NCBI GenBank assembly: GCA_002729415.1
Contig: PBXZ01000040.1
Location: 1-50,734, forward strand
Length of the DNA stretch: 50,734 bases
Direction of reading: 5' to 3'
Source: UBA9662 sp002729415
GTDB lineage: Bacteria > Poribacteria > WGA-4E > UBA9662
Below, piece by piece: positions 1 through 9,268 of this stretch. The stretch's first letter is position 1; every line of letters begins with the position of its first letter. Position numbers and translations under genes: made by a program. The notes below the pieces were generated by a model, which saw only the letters and a program-made list of their open reading frames with translations, searched no databases and was not told the DNA's origin.

Positions 1-2
1 TG

Positions 3-926
3 TTGGCCCAAAATCCAGTTCCTCCAAATATTCACCGAGATGCAGGCAGTTATCTGATCACATATGGTGGTATTCAAAGCTTTCGTTTGTTCCCGGAAGT
101 GTACTCTGTACAACAAAAACTGAGCGCAATGGAAGAATCCAAAATCGATATTTCTCTCATTAGCACAAATATTCCTGGGCCTTGCATGCTAGTATCAGAA
201 CTTTCTGTTGCTGGGGCAAAAGCCATCAACAATTTCATTGCGGAACTAACTCAAAAACATCCGGATCGTTTAGTAGGATTAGCTTCTATCCCTTGGAATT
301 TACCGGAAGAAGCAATTCGGGAGATGACCCGCGCAAAGGTAGAGTTAGGCTTCTGTGGAGCTATGCTGTACTCGCACATCAACGGTCGACCGGTTGACGA
401 TCCTGATTTTGAGCCAATATATGCCCATGCGGCGACCCTCGATATGCCAATTGTGCTACACCCAACTGTACCAACGTGGGGTGAAAAAATTATGGAATAT
501 TCGATGATACCGATGATGGGGTTTCAAGTTGATACCAGCTTTGCCCTGTTGCGTCTGATACTGAGTGGAATTTTGGAGCGAAATCCTAGTTTAAGAGTTG
601 TCATTCCTCATGCTGGTGGAGTCCTGCCCTACATGATGGGCCGTATCGATCATCAAACAGAAGTTTTAGGACGTGCAAGAGACAACATTACTCAACCTGT
701 TAGCATGTATATGAAGAACATTTACTTGGATACAGTATCACCATCCCGGCAAGCATTGGAATATGCCTGCGAATTTTCTGGGCCAAATCGATTACTTTTT
801 GGATCAGATCACCCATGGGTCTTTCCGAAAATTTTTGTAGACATCATTAATAAAATGAAAATCTCTGACTTAGACAAAGAAAAAATCTATTACCAAAATG
901 CGAAGTCCCTTTTTGGTATTGGCTGA
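3..926 (+). CDS. Amidohydrolase family 2 (ACMSD-like) metal-dependent hydrolase, 5' truncated
   Basis: A TIM-barrel amidohydrolase of the Amidohydro_2 group, which includes decarboxylases and lactone or amide hydrolases. Visible metal or catalytic residues are His153 (VLHPT), His203 (IPHAGG) and Asp269 (LFGSDHPW). The N-terminal H-x-H strand that normally opens the family is missing, and the frame reaches the window edge with only a TTG at base 3. The gene therefore almost certainly begins upstream and only its last ~307 codons are here. The substrate cannot be told from sequence. The next gene is 270 bases downstream, so an operon link is not evident. Confidence 0.85.
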   Translation: MAQNPVPPNIHRDAGSYLITYGGIQSFRLFPEVYSVQQKLSAMEESKIDISLISTNIPGPCMLVSELSVAGAKAINNFIAELTQKHPDRLVGLASIPWNLPEEAIREMTRAKVELGFCGAMLYSHINGRPVDDPDFEPIYAHAATLDMPIVLHPTVPTWGEKIMEYSMIPMMGFQVDTSFALLRLILSGILERNPSLRVVIPHAGGVLPYMMGRIDHQTEVLGRARDNITQPVSMYMKNIYLDTVSPSRQALEYACEFSGPNRLLFGSDHPWVFPKIFVDIINKMKISDLDKEKIYYQNAKSLFGIG

Positions 927-1049
927 CAAACACCAAAAATAACAGACTAAATATTCAATAGGTCTCCAAATTCTCATTCTCGCTCTGAAGGAGAACGCTA
1001 CTGATTGATCTATAACCGCTAAAACACTTTACTTTGCTAACAACAGTCC

Positions 1050-1117
1050 AATTATTTGGCAAAAAGCATATGTACATTTAAGAATCTCTAGTTGCTCTGA
1101 AAAGCTACCAAATAATT
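1050..1117. repeat. Inverted repeat upstream of the FGGY kinase
   Basis: AATTATTTGG at 1050-1059 and its exact complement CCAAATAATT at 1108-1117 are separated by 48 bases, ending about 80 bases before the kinase start. It could be a pair of operator half-sites or chance in AT-rich DNA. Nothing else stands out in the 927-1196 gap. Confidence 0.3.
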
Positions 1118-1196
1118 TATACCAAAACAAAAAAAAACAACCGATTTCCACTTAAGTTAAGATCTTGAAACTAACTACAATCAAACCATAAGCACA

Positions 1197-2639
1197 ATGG
1201 GAAAATACATCGGCCTCGATTTAGGAACTACTTCGATTTCAGGATTGATACTTGATACCGAATCGAAAGCAGTATTGTTGCATCGAAACATCTCAAACAA
1301 TTCGGAGATCACAACATCTGAAAATAAAACCAAAGGATACTCCGAATGGGATATCGAACAAATGATTAAACTAGCTTATAATGTCTTATCAGATTTAGCA
1401 GATGAATCGGTTCGGATGGATATCAGTGCAATTGGTGTTACGGGGCAGATGCATGGCATGGTACTACTTGGCCAAGATAATAGGTTTCGTTCCCCACTAA
1501 TCGGCTGGCAGGACCAACGTTGTAACCAGTCTTTCTACGGTGAGGTGACGTACCTTGAAGCAATACAGGAAATTAGTCAATATTATCTAGAGAAAACTGG
1601 CTGTCAATTATCCACAGGCTACATGGCATCTACACTTTTCTGGTTGCATCAGAATGCTCCTGAATCGCTAACTAATAGAACTGCTTGCTTCGCCCCCGAT
1701 TATTTAATAGGACAACTGTGTGGTATCACTCCCGTCACTGATCCAACCATCGCTGCTAGTGCAGGGGTATTTAATCTACAGACCGAAACATGGGACGCAG
1801 ATCTTATCCACAACTTAGGACTATTGGTAACCCAATTTCCGAGAATACAGCCATCATGTACGATAATCGGAGGGATATCCAAGGCAACTTCAAACATAAC
1901 TGGCATTCCTAGCGGGATACCAGTATCAGTTGCTTGTGGTGATAATCAAGCTAGCTTTGCCGGCAGTGTATCAAATTATCTCAATAGCCTGTTAATCAAC
2001 ATAGGTACTGGAGGCCAGATTTCTGTTTTTCTTGACAAACATTTATCAACTCATGGATTCGATGTCCGACCTTTTCTGCAAGACGGTTTTTTACTCGTTG
2101 GTGCCGGTTTATGCGGAGGCAAATCATACCACGTATTGCGCGACTTTGTACAACATATTGGGATGTCCGTATTTGGAATAGATGACACTCCCAATTTGTA
2201 CTCTAATCTGAACCGATTAGCATCTGAAGTTGCCGCTGGATCAGACGGGCTAAGGTGTGAACCTATCTTCTCTGGATCCCGGCGTGAACCAGACCGGCGC
2301 GGAATATGGGAAGGCATGAGTACAACTAATTTCACCATTGGTCACATGGCTCGATCTTTGATTGAAGGGATAGCTGAACAGTTTGTGGTTTTCTACGAAG
2401 AAATGAAAGAAATCAGTGGCATTCAACCTCGTCAATCACTAATTGGATCAGGTAATGGTATCCGAGAAAACCAGCTCTTGTGCCAGATAGTTTCCGATTT
2501 CTTTTCAGCCCCCCTGAAAACACCACTTTATACTGAGGAAGCCGCTGTAGGAGCAGCGTTAAGCTCTGCTGTTGCCATCGGAGAATTTAGTAATATTGAA
2601 GATGCTAGTCGCAATTTCATCCAATACAATCCCAATTAG
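1197..2639 (+). CDS. FGGY-family carbohydrate kinase, sedoheptulokinase-like
   Basis: An ATP-dependent sugar kinase of 480 residues, the usual length for the family. The N-terminal phosphate loop is GLDLGTTS, followed by VTGQMHG near residue 82. The catalytic-base Asp is Asp249 in ACGDNQAS. The C-terminal ATPase half contains LINIGTGGQ and a GSGNGIRENQ motif followed by EEAAVGAAL. The C-terminal pattern (GHMARSLIEGI, GSGN, AAVGAAL) is closer, from memory, to sedoheptulokinase (SHPK/CARKL) than to classical xylulokinase; glycerol or xylulose kinase remain alternatives. Sedoheptulose 7-phosphate would feed the pentose phosphate pathway. No Shine-Dalgarno is obvious; ATG 1197 was chosen because the P-loop follows immediately. 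It ends in TAG. Confidence 0.82.
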   Translation: MGKYIGLDLGTTSISGLILDTESKAVLLHRNISNNSEITTSENKTKGYSEWDIEQMIKLAYNVLSDLADESVRMDISAIGVTGQMHGMVLLGQDNRFRSPLIGWQDQRCNQSFYGEVTYLEAIQEISQYYLEKTGCQLSTGYMASTLFWLHQNAPESLTNRTACFAPDYLIGQLCGITPVTDPTIAASAGVFNLQTETWDADLIHNLGLLVTQFPRIQPSCTIIGGISKATSNITGIPSGIPVSVACGDNQASFAGSVSNYLNSLLINIGTGGQISVFLDKHLSTHGFDVRPFLQDGFLLVGAGLCGGKSYHVLRDFVQHIGMSVFGIDDTPNLYSNLNRLASEVAAGSDGLRCEPIFSGSRREPDRRGIWEGMSTTNFTIGHMARSLIEGIAEQFVVFYEEMKEISGIQPRQSLIGSGNGIRENQLLCQIVSDFFSAPLKTPLYTEEAAVGAALSSAVAIGEFSNIEDASRNFIQYNPN

Positions 2640-2773
2640 TTCCAGTAAATCTCATGGTAAAAAAAGAGTCTAGGGTGTTGCCTATGCGTATTGAGTTTAA
2701 ATTTAAAGAAGCTCTCAACATTTACCNTCNTNAAGAGATTGAGGCATTGAGATCGCTTGTTAAATCAAAACAA

Positions 2774-3106
2774 TCATTGCATCGGGGAGTAAGAGGTTGG
2801 TTCCAAAATCTTGGAACCAGCGACGTTTACCAAAGGAACACCGTCAACTTCGGATTGCCGCTTGGCATCTTGCCATTCTGGGTCGGCGATAAACGCGTCC
2901 CATGCGCGCTGATAATGGGCCAAATCTTCAAAGGCNAACATGTAAACTAGTTCTGTCGTGGTAGCTTCACCAATGGCCGTTTCCCAAAACCCAACAACTT
3001 GGATTTCATGTTTCTTAAATAAATGGATCGTAATATCACCAAAACGCCTGTTGAGNTCTTGCATTTTCCCCGGTACAACCTGATAGGTTCGTAATTCGTA
3101 GATCAT
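2774..3106 (-). CDS. NIPSNAP-family protein
   Basis: A 110-residue protein opening with MIYELRTYQVVPGK, the signature start of NIPSNAP domains, which are small ferredoxin-like alpha/beta folds often duplicated in stress or catabolic loci. The middle contains VGFWETAIG and the end a W-x-D-A segment (RAWDAFIADPEW), also typical. Function is unknown; family members are thought to bind small molecules. AAGGA lies about 10 bases before the ATG on the minus strand. It is divergent from the ThDP enzyme at 3350 and convergent with the FGGY kinase. Confidence 0.85.
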   Translation of the reverse strand: MIYELRTYQVVPGKMQXLNRRFGDITIHLFKKHEIQVVGFWETAIGEATTTELVYMXAFEDLAHYQRAWDAFIADPEWQDAKRQSEVDGVPLVNVAGSKILEPTSYSPMQ

Positions 3107-3349
3107 AATTAGCTTTCCTTTTAAATCATAAAAACATAATTGAANNCTGTAGAGAAACTATCGTACGATTCANNTATATATTGAGCGACATCATACAANA
3201 CGGCAATAGCCATTACAATATAAAACCAGATAGAAACACAGAAACAAATTACAAATATTCTCCCCAATTGATACTTACCCATAGTTTTGCTATAATCATT
3301 ATTATCCGAATTTAGAATCCAATCGATAGAAATCGGAGAGAACTGACCA

Positions 3350-4984
3350 ATGAAGGGCGGAGATATACTAATTGAGTGCCTAAAAGCACAAGGTGTCCGA
3401 CATATTTTTGGCATGCCAGGAACACAAAATATACAGATCTACGATTCCTTGCTTCGTCGGGGATCAGATACAATCAAACACTATTTGGTACGTCATGAAA
3501 ATGCTGCTACCCTGATGGCGGACGGTTATGCCCGTTCCTCAGGAGAGGTTGGCGTAGCACTAACAGTTCCCGGTCCTGGTGCTAGCAATGCTTCAACTGG
3601 TTTACTTGAAGCATTCACCGATTGTGTACCCGTCTTGTTGATCACCGGTCAAAGCGATTCAAGTCTCTATGCTAGGGATCCTAGCAAAATGTTTCATGGG
3701 TTGAACCAGATGCGTTTTTTCGAACCTATTACCAAGTACTGTGCCATTGCTGAGACGATAGCAGATATACCGGTTGTTGTAGAAAACGCGTTCCAGGCGA
3801 TGAGAACAGGACGTCCAGGGCCCACAATGTTAGAGTTTCCCATGGATGTCATTACTGGAGAAAATGGAGTGACTATACCCAATCGTGTCCAACGACACTC
3901 TAAGGAACCAGCGAAGAGGGATGATATCCAATCAGTGATTCAACAATTGCAAAAAGCATCCAAACCGATCATACTGGTCGGATCCGCAGTTACTCATTCC
4001 TATGCTATGAATGAGTTGCAAAATCTGGCGGAAAAGCTGAATGCTCCGGTGGCAGTAACAAGATGTGCTAAAGGGGTGTTAAATGAAGGTCATCCTCTTG
4101 CACTTCAAAATATCAATGGATTTCAAGCGAAACAAGCCATGCAAGTGGCGGACTGTACCTTGGCCATTGGTTGCCGTTTCACCTCGATTGATACTAGAAA
4201 CTGGTCTTTTGAACCGCCACGACCACTGATCCAGATTGATGAAGACCCTACAGAAATTGGCCGGGAGTATCAATGCGACCTTGGTATTACTGGAGACCTA
4301 AAATCAAGCTTACAAGCGTTAACTGACCAAATTGAAACGAGCAAAAATGATTGGGACCATGTTTTGCCTTCAATCCGAGAAGAATTCGCTAAGCAGCCCC
4401 GTTTGCCGATTCTGCCTGAGCTCCGTCGGGTTCTACCTGAAGACGCTATTGTTGCAGTCGATGTTCACTCAATTGGTTATGCCTCATTCACCGAGTTTCC
4501 TGTTAGTCATCCACAGACTTTTCTCTATCCCTGTATTGGGGTTACTTTGGGTTACGCATTCCCCGCCGCCATCGGTGCCAAAATCGCTCACCCTGACAAA
4601 CCTGTTGTCTGTTTTGCTGGTGATGGTGGGTTTATGATGGGGGTTTCAGAGTTGGCTACAGCCATGATGTACGGCGTTAATGTGGTTACGGTTGTTGTTA
4701 ATGATGGTGCCTTAACCGCAATTAAAGGTTCTCAGCAAAAAGGTTGTGATGGTCGAACAATTGATACTGATCTATACAACCCGGATTTTATCCAGTTCGC
4801 AAAGTCATTTGGCGCCTATACAGCCAGAGTGGACAATTTAGAGAACTTCGAGAGAATCCTGAAGGAAGCATTGGCAGCGAACTCACCAGCTGTAATTGAG
4901 ATTCCAATGCAAGATAAACAAAATAACCTAATTGATATCATCGGCTGGTTACAGCCCGAACCACTTCGAAAAACAAAATTTTAA
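3350..4984 (+). CDS. Thiamine diphosphate-dependent enzyme, acetolactate-synthase/benzoylformate-decarboxylase-like
   Basis: A 544-residue ThDP enzyme with the three usual domains. In the N-terminal PYR domain, Glu50 in HENAA is the cofactor-activating glutamate, followed by MADGYAR. A central Rossmann-like domain covers about 190-330. In the C-terminal PP domain the Mg/ThDP motif runs from Gly424-Asp425-Gly426 to Asn451 (VVVND). It resembles the large-subunit group of acetolactate synthases, but no small regulatory subunit is adjacent, so a catabolic 2-oxoacid decarboxylase or carboligase is as likely. GGAGAG at 3335-3340 supports the ATG. The redoxin-DUF1131 gene begins 26 bases downstream and may be cotranscribed. 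Confidence 0.87.
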   Translation: MKGGDILIECLKAQGVRHIFGMPGTQNIQIYDSLLRRGSDTIKHYLVRHENAATLMADGYARSSGEVGVALTVPGPGASNASTGLLEAFTDCVPVLLITGQSDSSLYARDPSKMFHGLNQMRFFEPITKYCAIAETIADIPVVVENAFQAMRTGRPGPTMLEFPMDVITGENGVTIPNRVQRHSKEPAKRDDIQSVIQQLQKASKPIILVGSAVTHSYAMNELQNLAEKLNAPVAVTRCAKGVLNEGHPLALQNINGFQAKQAMQVADCTLAIGCRFTSIDTRNWSFEPPRPLIQIDEDPTEIGREYQCDLGITGDLKSSLQALTDQIETSKNDWDHVLPSIREEFAKQPRLPILPELRRVLPEDAIVAVDVHSIGYASFTEFPVSHPQTFLYPCIGVTLGYAFPAAIGAKIAHPDKPVVCFAGDGGFMMGVSELATAMMYGVNVVTVVVNDGALTAIKGSQQKGCDGRTIDTDLYNPDFIQFAKSFGAYTARVDNLENFERILKEALAANSPAVIEIPMQDKQNNLIDIIGWLQPEPLRKTKF

Positions 4985-5010
4985 TTAATTTTGGAACCAA
5001 GTTTTTAGCA

Positions 5011-6072
5011 ATGAAAAAGATACTTTACACCATTATTTTGTACACTTTATTAGCAACCCATCAGCAAACAACTGCCGAAAAAGGAGATGGACTTATTGGG
5101 AAACCAGCTCCCGATTGGGGCAAACTGAGATGGATCAATTCCGATCCATTACAACTCAATGATCTTGTAAACAAAGTACTACTGGTTCAATGGTGGACTG
5201 CAGTTCGTCCGTTTTGCAAGCGTAGTTTCGCAGCACTACATGAGTTCCACCAAGTTTTCACCCAAGAAGACTTTCTTGTTATCGGTATGTACCACCCGAA
5301 ACCATCCCATTACGAAACTCTTGATAGGATCGCTAAAACTGTAAATCAGCTAGGGGTGAAGTTTCCAACGGCCATAGATATAGAAGGGAAAATACTACAA
5401 AAATACTGGTTGGACGCAAAAATGTATAACCAGTCACCCACCAGTTTCTTAATTGGCCGAAAAAGAAAAATCCGTTACATTCATCAAGGAGATGGATACC
5501 ACCAAGGAGGAGGTAAATCCCATCAGCAATGTCAACANNATTATAAAGAATTGAAGGCNCAAATTAACAAACTCCTGCAAGAACCAGCTGATAAGACAAC
5601 CCAATTGACTGTTTCTGAAGCACGTTTAGGAAAGCTTAAACCTGATACGCCTTTCAGGGAAGACAAAATNCAGCAGTTGTTTCCAAATTTCGATATTGTC
5701 AAAGACACCAGTAGTACTGAAGGTGAACTGTTTCCAATATTCCGTATTAGAAAAAATANCCAGGATATATTAGTTATTAATCCGACTAATGATCATCAAC
5801 GCATATTTAGCGTCGAAATCAAGAACAAAATAGTAAAAAATGAGTTGGGAGCTAATCTAGGTTCTACTTATCANGAAGTTTACGGTAATCAGCTGGACAC
5901 AAATTGTTCTCCGGGTGTAGAAGAACAATCGGGGAAAGTCATCTGCTTCGCACTTGGTTCAAAGCGCATTATGTATATTTTTGCAGGGAAATGGCATGGA
6001 CCAGATGGCGTACTNCCACCGATCGAGATTCTCCNTTCATGGGAATTATCAGAAATAGTTTGGAAACCTTAG
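5011..6072 (+). CDS. Exported redoxin (TlpA-like) fused to a DUF1131 (YfeY-like) domain
   Basis: A 353-residue protein with a signal peptide (MKKILYTIILYTLLATH). Residues about 30-165 form a TlpA/AhpC-type thioredoxin fold: GKPAPDW, then LLVQWWTAVRPFCKRS, then SPTSFLIGRKRKIRY with the cis-Pro region. The usual WCxxC is changed: Arg66-Pro-Phe-Cys69 keeps only the second cysteine, so classical dithiol chemistry is unlikely. Residues about 198-353 match the pattern of Escherichia coli YfeY (DUF1131): an LxxLxPxTPF opening, a YGNQLDTNC Cys, a VICFALGSK Cys, GKWHGPDG and a final W-x-x-SEIVW. In YfeY this domain is a sigma-E-regulated lipoprotein of unknown role. The fusion suggests an envelope redox-sensing or quality-control job (inference). 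Confidence 0.8.
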   Translation: MKKILYTIILYTLLATHQQTTAEKGDGLIGKPAPDWGKLRWINSDPLQLNDLVNKVLLVQWWTAVRPFCKRSFAALHEFHQVFTQEDFLVIGMYHPKPSHYETLDRIAKTVNQLGVKFPTAIDIEGKILQKYWLDAKMYNQSPTSFLIGRKRKIRYIHQGDGYHQGGGKSHQQCQXXYKELKXQINKLLQEPADKTTQLTVSEARLGKLKPDTPFREDKXQQLFPNFDIVKDTSSTEGELFPIFRIRKNXQDILVINPTNDHQRIFSVEIKNKIVKNELGANLGSTYXEVYGNQLDTNCSPGVEEQSGKVICFALGSKRIMYIFAGKWHGPDGVXPPIEILXSWELSEIVWKP

Positions 6073-6100
6073 TATCCGTGGTTTTATAACTGAATTTTAA

Positions 6101-6946
6101 ATGTCTGGATAGCTTGTTATTGTAACTAGTCAGAAACGAAAAACGGCTTTAGTCCTTTCAGGAGGAGGCGCTCTTGGTGCAGCACATATTGGTGTTGTTA
6201 AGATTCTGGAAAAACAGGGATATGAATTCGATTTTTACAGTGGTGTCTCAGCTGGATCTATTATTATCAGCCTACTTGCCGTAGGTTACAGTGCAGATGA
6301 AATTTGGGAGATTGTTGAGAAAACGAATATTTTTTCAACCATGTTTGATATTTCAAAAAGTCGGTTTGGTTTGATCCAAGGAGACAAGATCATTAAGCTG
6401 TTTGGAAAATATCTGGGAAACCAGAAAATTGAGGATTTAGAAGTCCCTTTGGCTGTTGGAGCAACAGACTTTTCCAATGGTCAAAGGGTGATAATTGTAA
6501 AAGGAAGTCTAGTAGACGCAATTCGAGCCTCAATCTCCGTACCTGTCCTATTTGCCCCCTACTTTCATCCTGTAGAGGAAAAATGGTTAGTTGACGGAGG
6601 NTTATCACAAAATTTCCCTCTAGATGACGCNATTAGACAGTATTCGGGAAACAATATTATTGGAGTGGATGTCGCTAGTGGCCTGAAAGCAGATTTCGCA
6701 TTTTCTGATCATAAACCAAATTGGAAAGTAAATAACGTCAAACATGTGTTTGAGCGTGTTCTCAGAATTTACCTGTCAAATCAGCAAATTCATTTTCCCA
6801 AAGATGACAGAGTACAAATCATTACTCCTCAGCTACACAATTACACNGCTTCGGATATTTTTAAGTTGAAGGAAATTTATCAAGAAGGACGACAAACTGC
6901 GGAGGATTTTCTTCGCGTCGAACAACTAACCGGAGACGAAAATTAG
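6101..6946 (+). CDS. Patatin-like phospholipase (RssA-type), start interrupted by an in-frame TAG
   Basis: A patatin-fold serine lipase. The oxyanion loop is SGGGALGAAH (from about 6158). The nucleophile elbow is GVSAGS (about 6242, GxSxG). The catalytic Asp is in VDGG followed by LSQNFP (about 6592). All catalytic elements are present and the frame is open from 6113 to the TAG at 6944. The only ATG ahead of the GGG loop in this frame (6101) is followed after two codons by TAG at 6110-6112, and no ATG, GTG or TTG lies between that stop and the loop; ATT at 6119 is the nearest near-cognate codon. The next ATG (6341) would remove the active serine. The cause may be a base error, a real nonsense mutation or a non-canonical start. 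LarA starts 44 bases downstream. Confidence 0.75.
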
Positions 6947-6990
6947 CTNCAAAATCAGTAAAAAAAATTGGAGGGATAAAGTAAATTGGT

Positions 6991-8250
6991 ATGGCAGCCA
7001 TAAACTATGCAAAGATGCAGTCAAAAGCTTGGTATGGGGATGAAAGGATCACATTAAGGTTTCCTGAAGGTTGGGAAGTCAATACTGTCACTCCTCAGGA
7101 TGCTCCAAAGTTAACAGCAACTGAAATTGAAGAAGCTTTATCCCTACCCATTGGTACACCTCGTATCTCGGAAATAGCAGCTGGCAGAAAAAATGCTGTT
7201 ATTGTCGTTGATGATCTCAGTCGTCCCACTCCGGTGGCAGAAATTATTCCTTTCCTTTTGCGAGAGTTGAGAGATATCCCCAAGGATGAAATACGTTTTG
7301 TTGTAGGTGGTGGATCACACCGTGCCCTGACCCCTGAAGAAATCGCTAAAAAGGTTGGTGCAAATATTGCCAGAGAATACCAAGTAACTTGTCACGATTT
7401 TATGTCAGGAGACCTTCGAGGATTTGGTAATCTTCCTAGTGGTATGCCGATATATATTAATCGCGTGGTGGCAGATGCAGATTTGAAGATTTGTTTGGGA
7501 GGTATTTATCCGCATGGATCTGTTGGTTTCGGNGGCGGAGCCAAGTTGATTNTGCCAGGTGTTGCGGGGTTCGCCACCATGTTCTATTTCCATACCTTTT
7601 GTCCNTCACGCGGTCATGCTGTTATTGAGAGGCAAAGTGGTAATCCAGATCATCGAGACGCAGCTGAAGCGGTGGCAGGAATCCTTGGTCTTGACGTCAT
7701 TGTTAACGTTGTTATTAATAGCAAGCGGGAGGTAGCAGGGGTTTTTGTTGGTGATTATGTCAAGGCCCATCGTATGGGGGCAAAATTGGCTTTGGAAACC
7801 TATGGAACGAAAATTCCAAAAAAAATCAGTCAGGAAACAGATCTTTTGGTCTTGAATTGTTACCCGCTGGATTCGGATCCGATTCAGACTACCAAAGCAT
7901 TGTGGGCGAAAAATCACTTCACCAATAATTACACAGTTGCTATTAATCCAGCCTGTGACGGTATTTGTTATCATGGTCTTTTTGATCAAGTAGACTATGC
8001 CCGTTTTGTTGACCAAAAATCAAGTCAGGAACCGATGGCTTTTACAGAACCAAAGATTCATTCTGCAGANCAGCTCTTGGTTTGTTCTGAACATTTTCCA
8101 GTTAATGATTTCTATAAAAAGCATTCCAGTGATCTTCTGTTTCGCCAGTGGAGTACGTTGGTAGAAGCGCTAGCTGAAAAGTTACCTNAAAACCCTAAAG
8201 TAGCTGTCTTTCCATGTGCTGGGATTCAGGTTCCTGCACAGGAGAACTAA
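6991..8250 (+). CDS. LarA-family nickel-pincer racemase/epimerase (DUF2088)
   Basis: A 419-residue homologue of lactate racemase LarA. The residues described for LarA fall at nearly the same numbers: Arg78 in DDLSRPTP, His110 in GGGSHR, His175 in GGIYPHG, Lys185 in GGAK (the lysine that carries the pyridinium nickel pincer) and His201 in FYFH. This strongly supports a nickel-pincer enzyme interconverting a 2-hydroxyacid; the substrate may not be lactate. The cofactor genes larB, larC and larE are not in the window. GGAGG at 6970-6974 precedes the ATG at a long spacing of about 16. A D-2-hydroxyacid dehydrogenase follows after 17 bases, so the pair probably forms one pathway. Confidence 0.86.
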   Translation: MAAINYAKMQSKAWYGDERITLRFPEGWEVNTVTPQDAPKLTATEIEEALSLPIGTPRISEIAAGRKNAVIVVDDLSRPTPVAEIIPFLLRELRDIPKDEIRFVVGGGSHRALTPEEIAKKVGANIAREYQVTCHDFMSGDLRGFGNLPSGMPIYINRVVADADLKICLGGIYPHGSVGFXGGAKLIXPGVAGFATMFYFHTFCXSRGHAVIERQSGNPDHRDAAEAVAGILGLDVIVNVVINSKREVAGVFVGDYVKAHRMGAKLALETYGTKIPKKISQETDLLVLNCYPLDSDPIQTTKALWAKNHFTNNYTVAINPACDGICYHGLFDQVDYARFVDQKSSQEPMAFTEPKIHSAXQLLVCSEHFPVNDFYKKHSSDLLFRQWSTLVEALAEKLPXNPKVAVFPCAGIQVPAQEN

Positions 8251-8267
8251 CGATTGGAGGGCAACAG

Positions 8268-9212
8268 ATGAAAATCTTGATTAACACAATTGTTACTGCT
8301 AAGCACTGTCAGCAAATTCAGTCAATTTCCGACCAAGTTCGGATTGTTCAAACTCAAGATCCTCAGCAACTTTNGCAAGAAATCATCGATACAGATATTN
8401 TTTTTGGCGGTTTGAATCTATCTCTTTTTGAAAAAGCTCAACAACTCAAATGGTTGCAGGTTCTCGGTGCGGGTGTGGATGGCGTCCTATTTCCAGAGTT
8501 AGTTAAGAGCGATGTGGTTCTGACCAGTGCAAAGGGTATCGTTGGTACTCATCTAGCCGATCAAACTTGGGCTTTGTTACTCGGNCTGTTGAGGGGAATA
8601 GGACGATCGNTACGTGAACGAACATGGNAGAACCGAATGTCAATTCGTCATTCCGCTTGGGAACTCAGCGGTCGTACACTCGGCATCGTTGGACTTGGCG
8701 GTACTGGCATCGAAGTGGCCAGGCGAGCGCAAGGGTTCGAGATGCGGACGATTGCTGTTGATCCAGAAGACTTGGAACCTCCACCATTTGTCAAATCTGT
8801 CTGGCCNATGGGNCGATTCAATGATCTTCTGAAGGAATCGGATGTGGTCTCTATATGCGCACCTTTAACCCAAGAAACAGAGAGGATGTTCAACTACCCT
8901 GCTTTTCAGCAGATGAAGCAGCATGCATTGTTGATTAACGTTACACGCGGNAAAATNGTGGATGGCTCCGATTTGATTCGTGCCTTGAACGAGGGATTAA
9001 TTGGTGGTGCGGGACTTGACGTCACCCCAGAAGAACCGCTTCCGGCNGACAACCCACTCTGGGATATGCCGAACGTTATTATCACTCCTCACGTTGCGGG
9101 GGGGTCCCCGGTTCGTTTGGACAGGACGGTTGAACTCTTCTGTCAAAGTCTAGAATTGTTTATGAGCAACAAACCGCTATTGAGTGTTATCGACAAATAC
9201 AAGGGATATTAG
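8268..9212 (+). CDS. D-isomer-specific 2-hydroxyacid dehydrogenase
   Basis: A 314-residue NAD(P)-dependent dehydrogenase. The cofactor loop is Gly142-LGGTG-147. The substrate-binding and catalytic residues are the Arg of INVTR (about 227), a Glu in PEEPLP (255-256) and His275 in ITPHVAG, the standard Arg-Glu-His triad. The start at ATG 8268 is chosen because GGAGG (8256-8260) lies just upstream and the family N-terminus (MKILINT) follows; the frame extends farther up but has no ribosome site. Placed 17 bases after the LarA homologue, it could oxidise the D-isomer that the racemase makes, or reduce a 2-oxoacid to supply it. Confidence 0.88.
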   Translation: MKILINTIVTAKHCQQIQSISDQVRIVQTQDPQQLXQEIIDTDIXFGGLNLSLFEKAQQLKWLQVLGAGVDGVLFPELVKSDVVLTSAKGIVGTHLADQTWALLLXLLRGIGRSXRERTWXNRMSIRHSAWELSGRTLGIVGLGGTGIEVARRAQGFEMRTIAVDPEDLEPPPFVKSVWXMXRFNDLLKESDVVSICAPLTQETERMFNYPAFQQMKQHALLINVTRXKXVDGSDLIRALNEGLIGGAGLDVTPEEPLPXDNPLWDMPNVIITPHVAGGSPVRLDRTVELFCQSLELFMSNKPLLSVIDKYKGY

Positions 9213-9268
9213 ACTCGCATCATTTTAGCACTTTGTTTTATTGCCTCTAGAGTTTCGGTTTTGAATTT

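Noticed and set aside
2654..2950. 98-codon plus-strand frame
   Set aside because: It is antisense to the NIPSNAP gene, crosses several N and matches no family.
3121..3414. 97-codon minus-strand hydrophobic frame
   Set aside because: It overlaps the start of the ThDP gene, has several N and no ribosome site; AT-rich DNA yields such hydrophobic frames by chance.
6110..6112. TAG recoded as an amino acid in the patatin gene
   Set aside because: TAG ends the FGGY kinase, dehydrogenase and the patatin gene itself, so it is a normal stop here.
8214..8267. Longer N-terminus of the D-2-hydroxyacid dehydrogenase
   Set aside because: It overlaps the end of the LarA gene and has no ribosome site; the GGAGG before 8268 decides the start.
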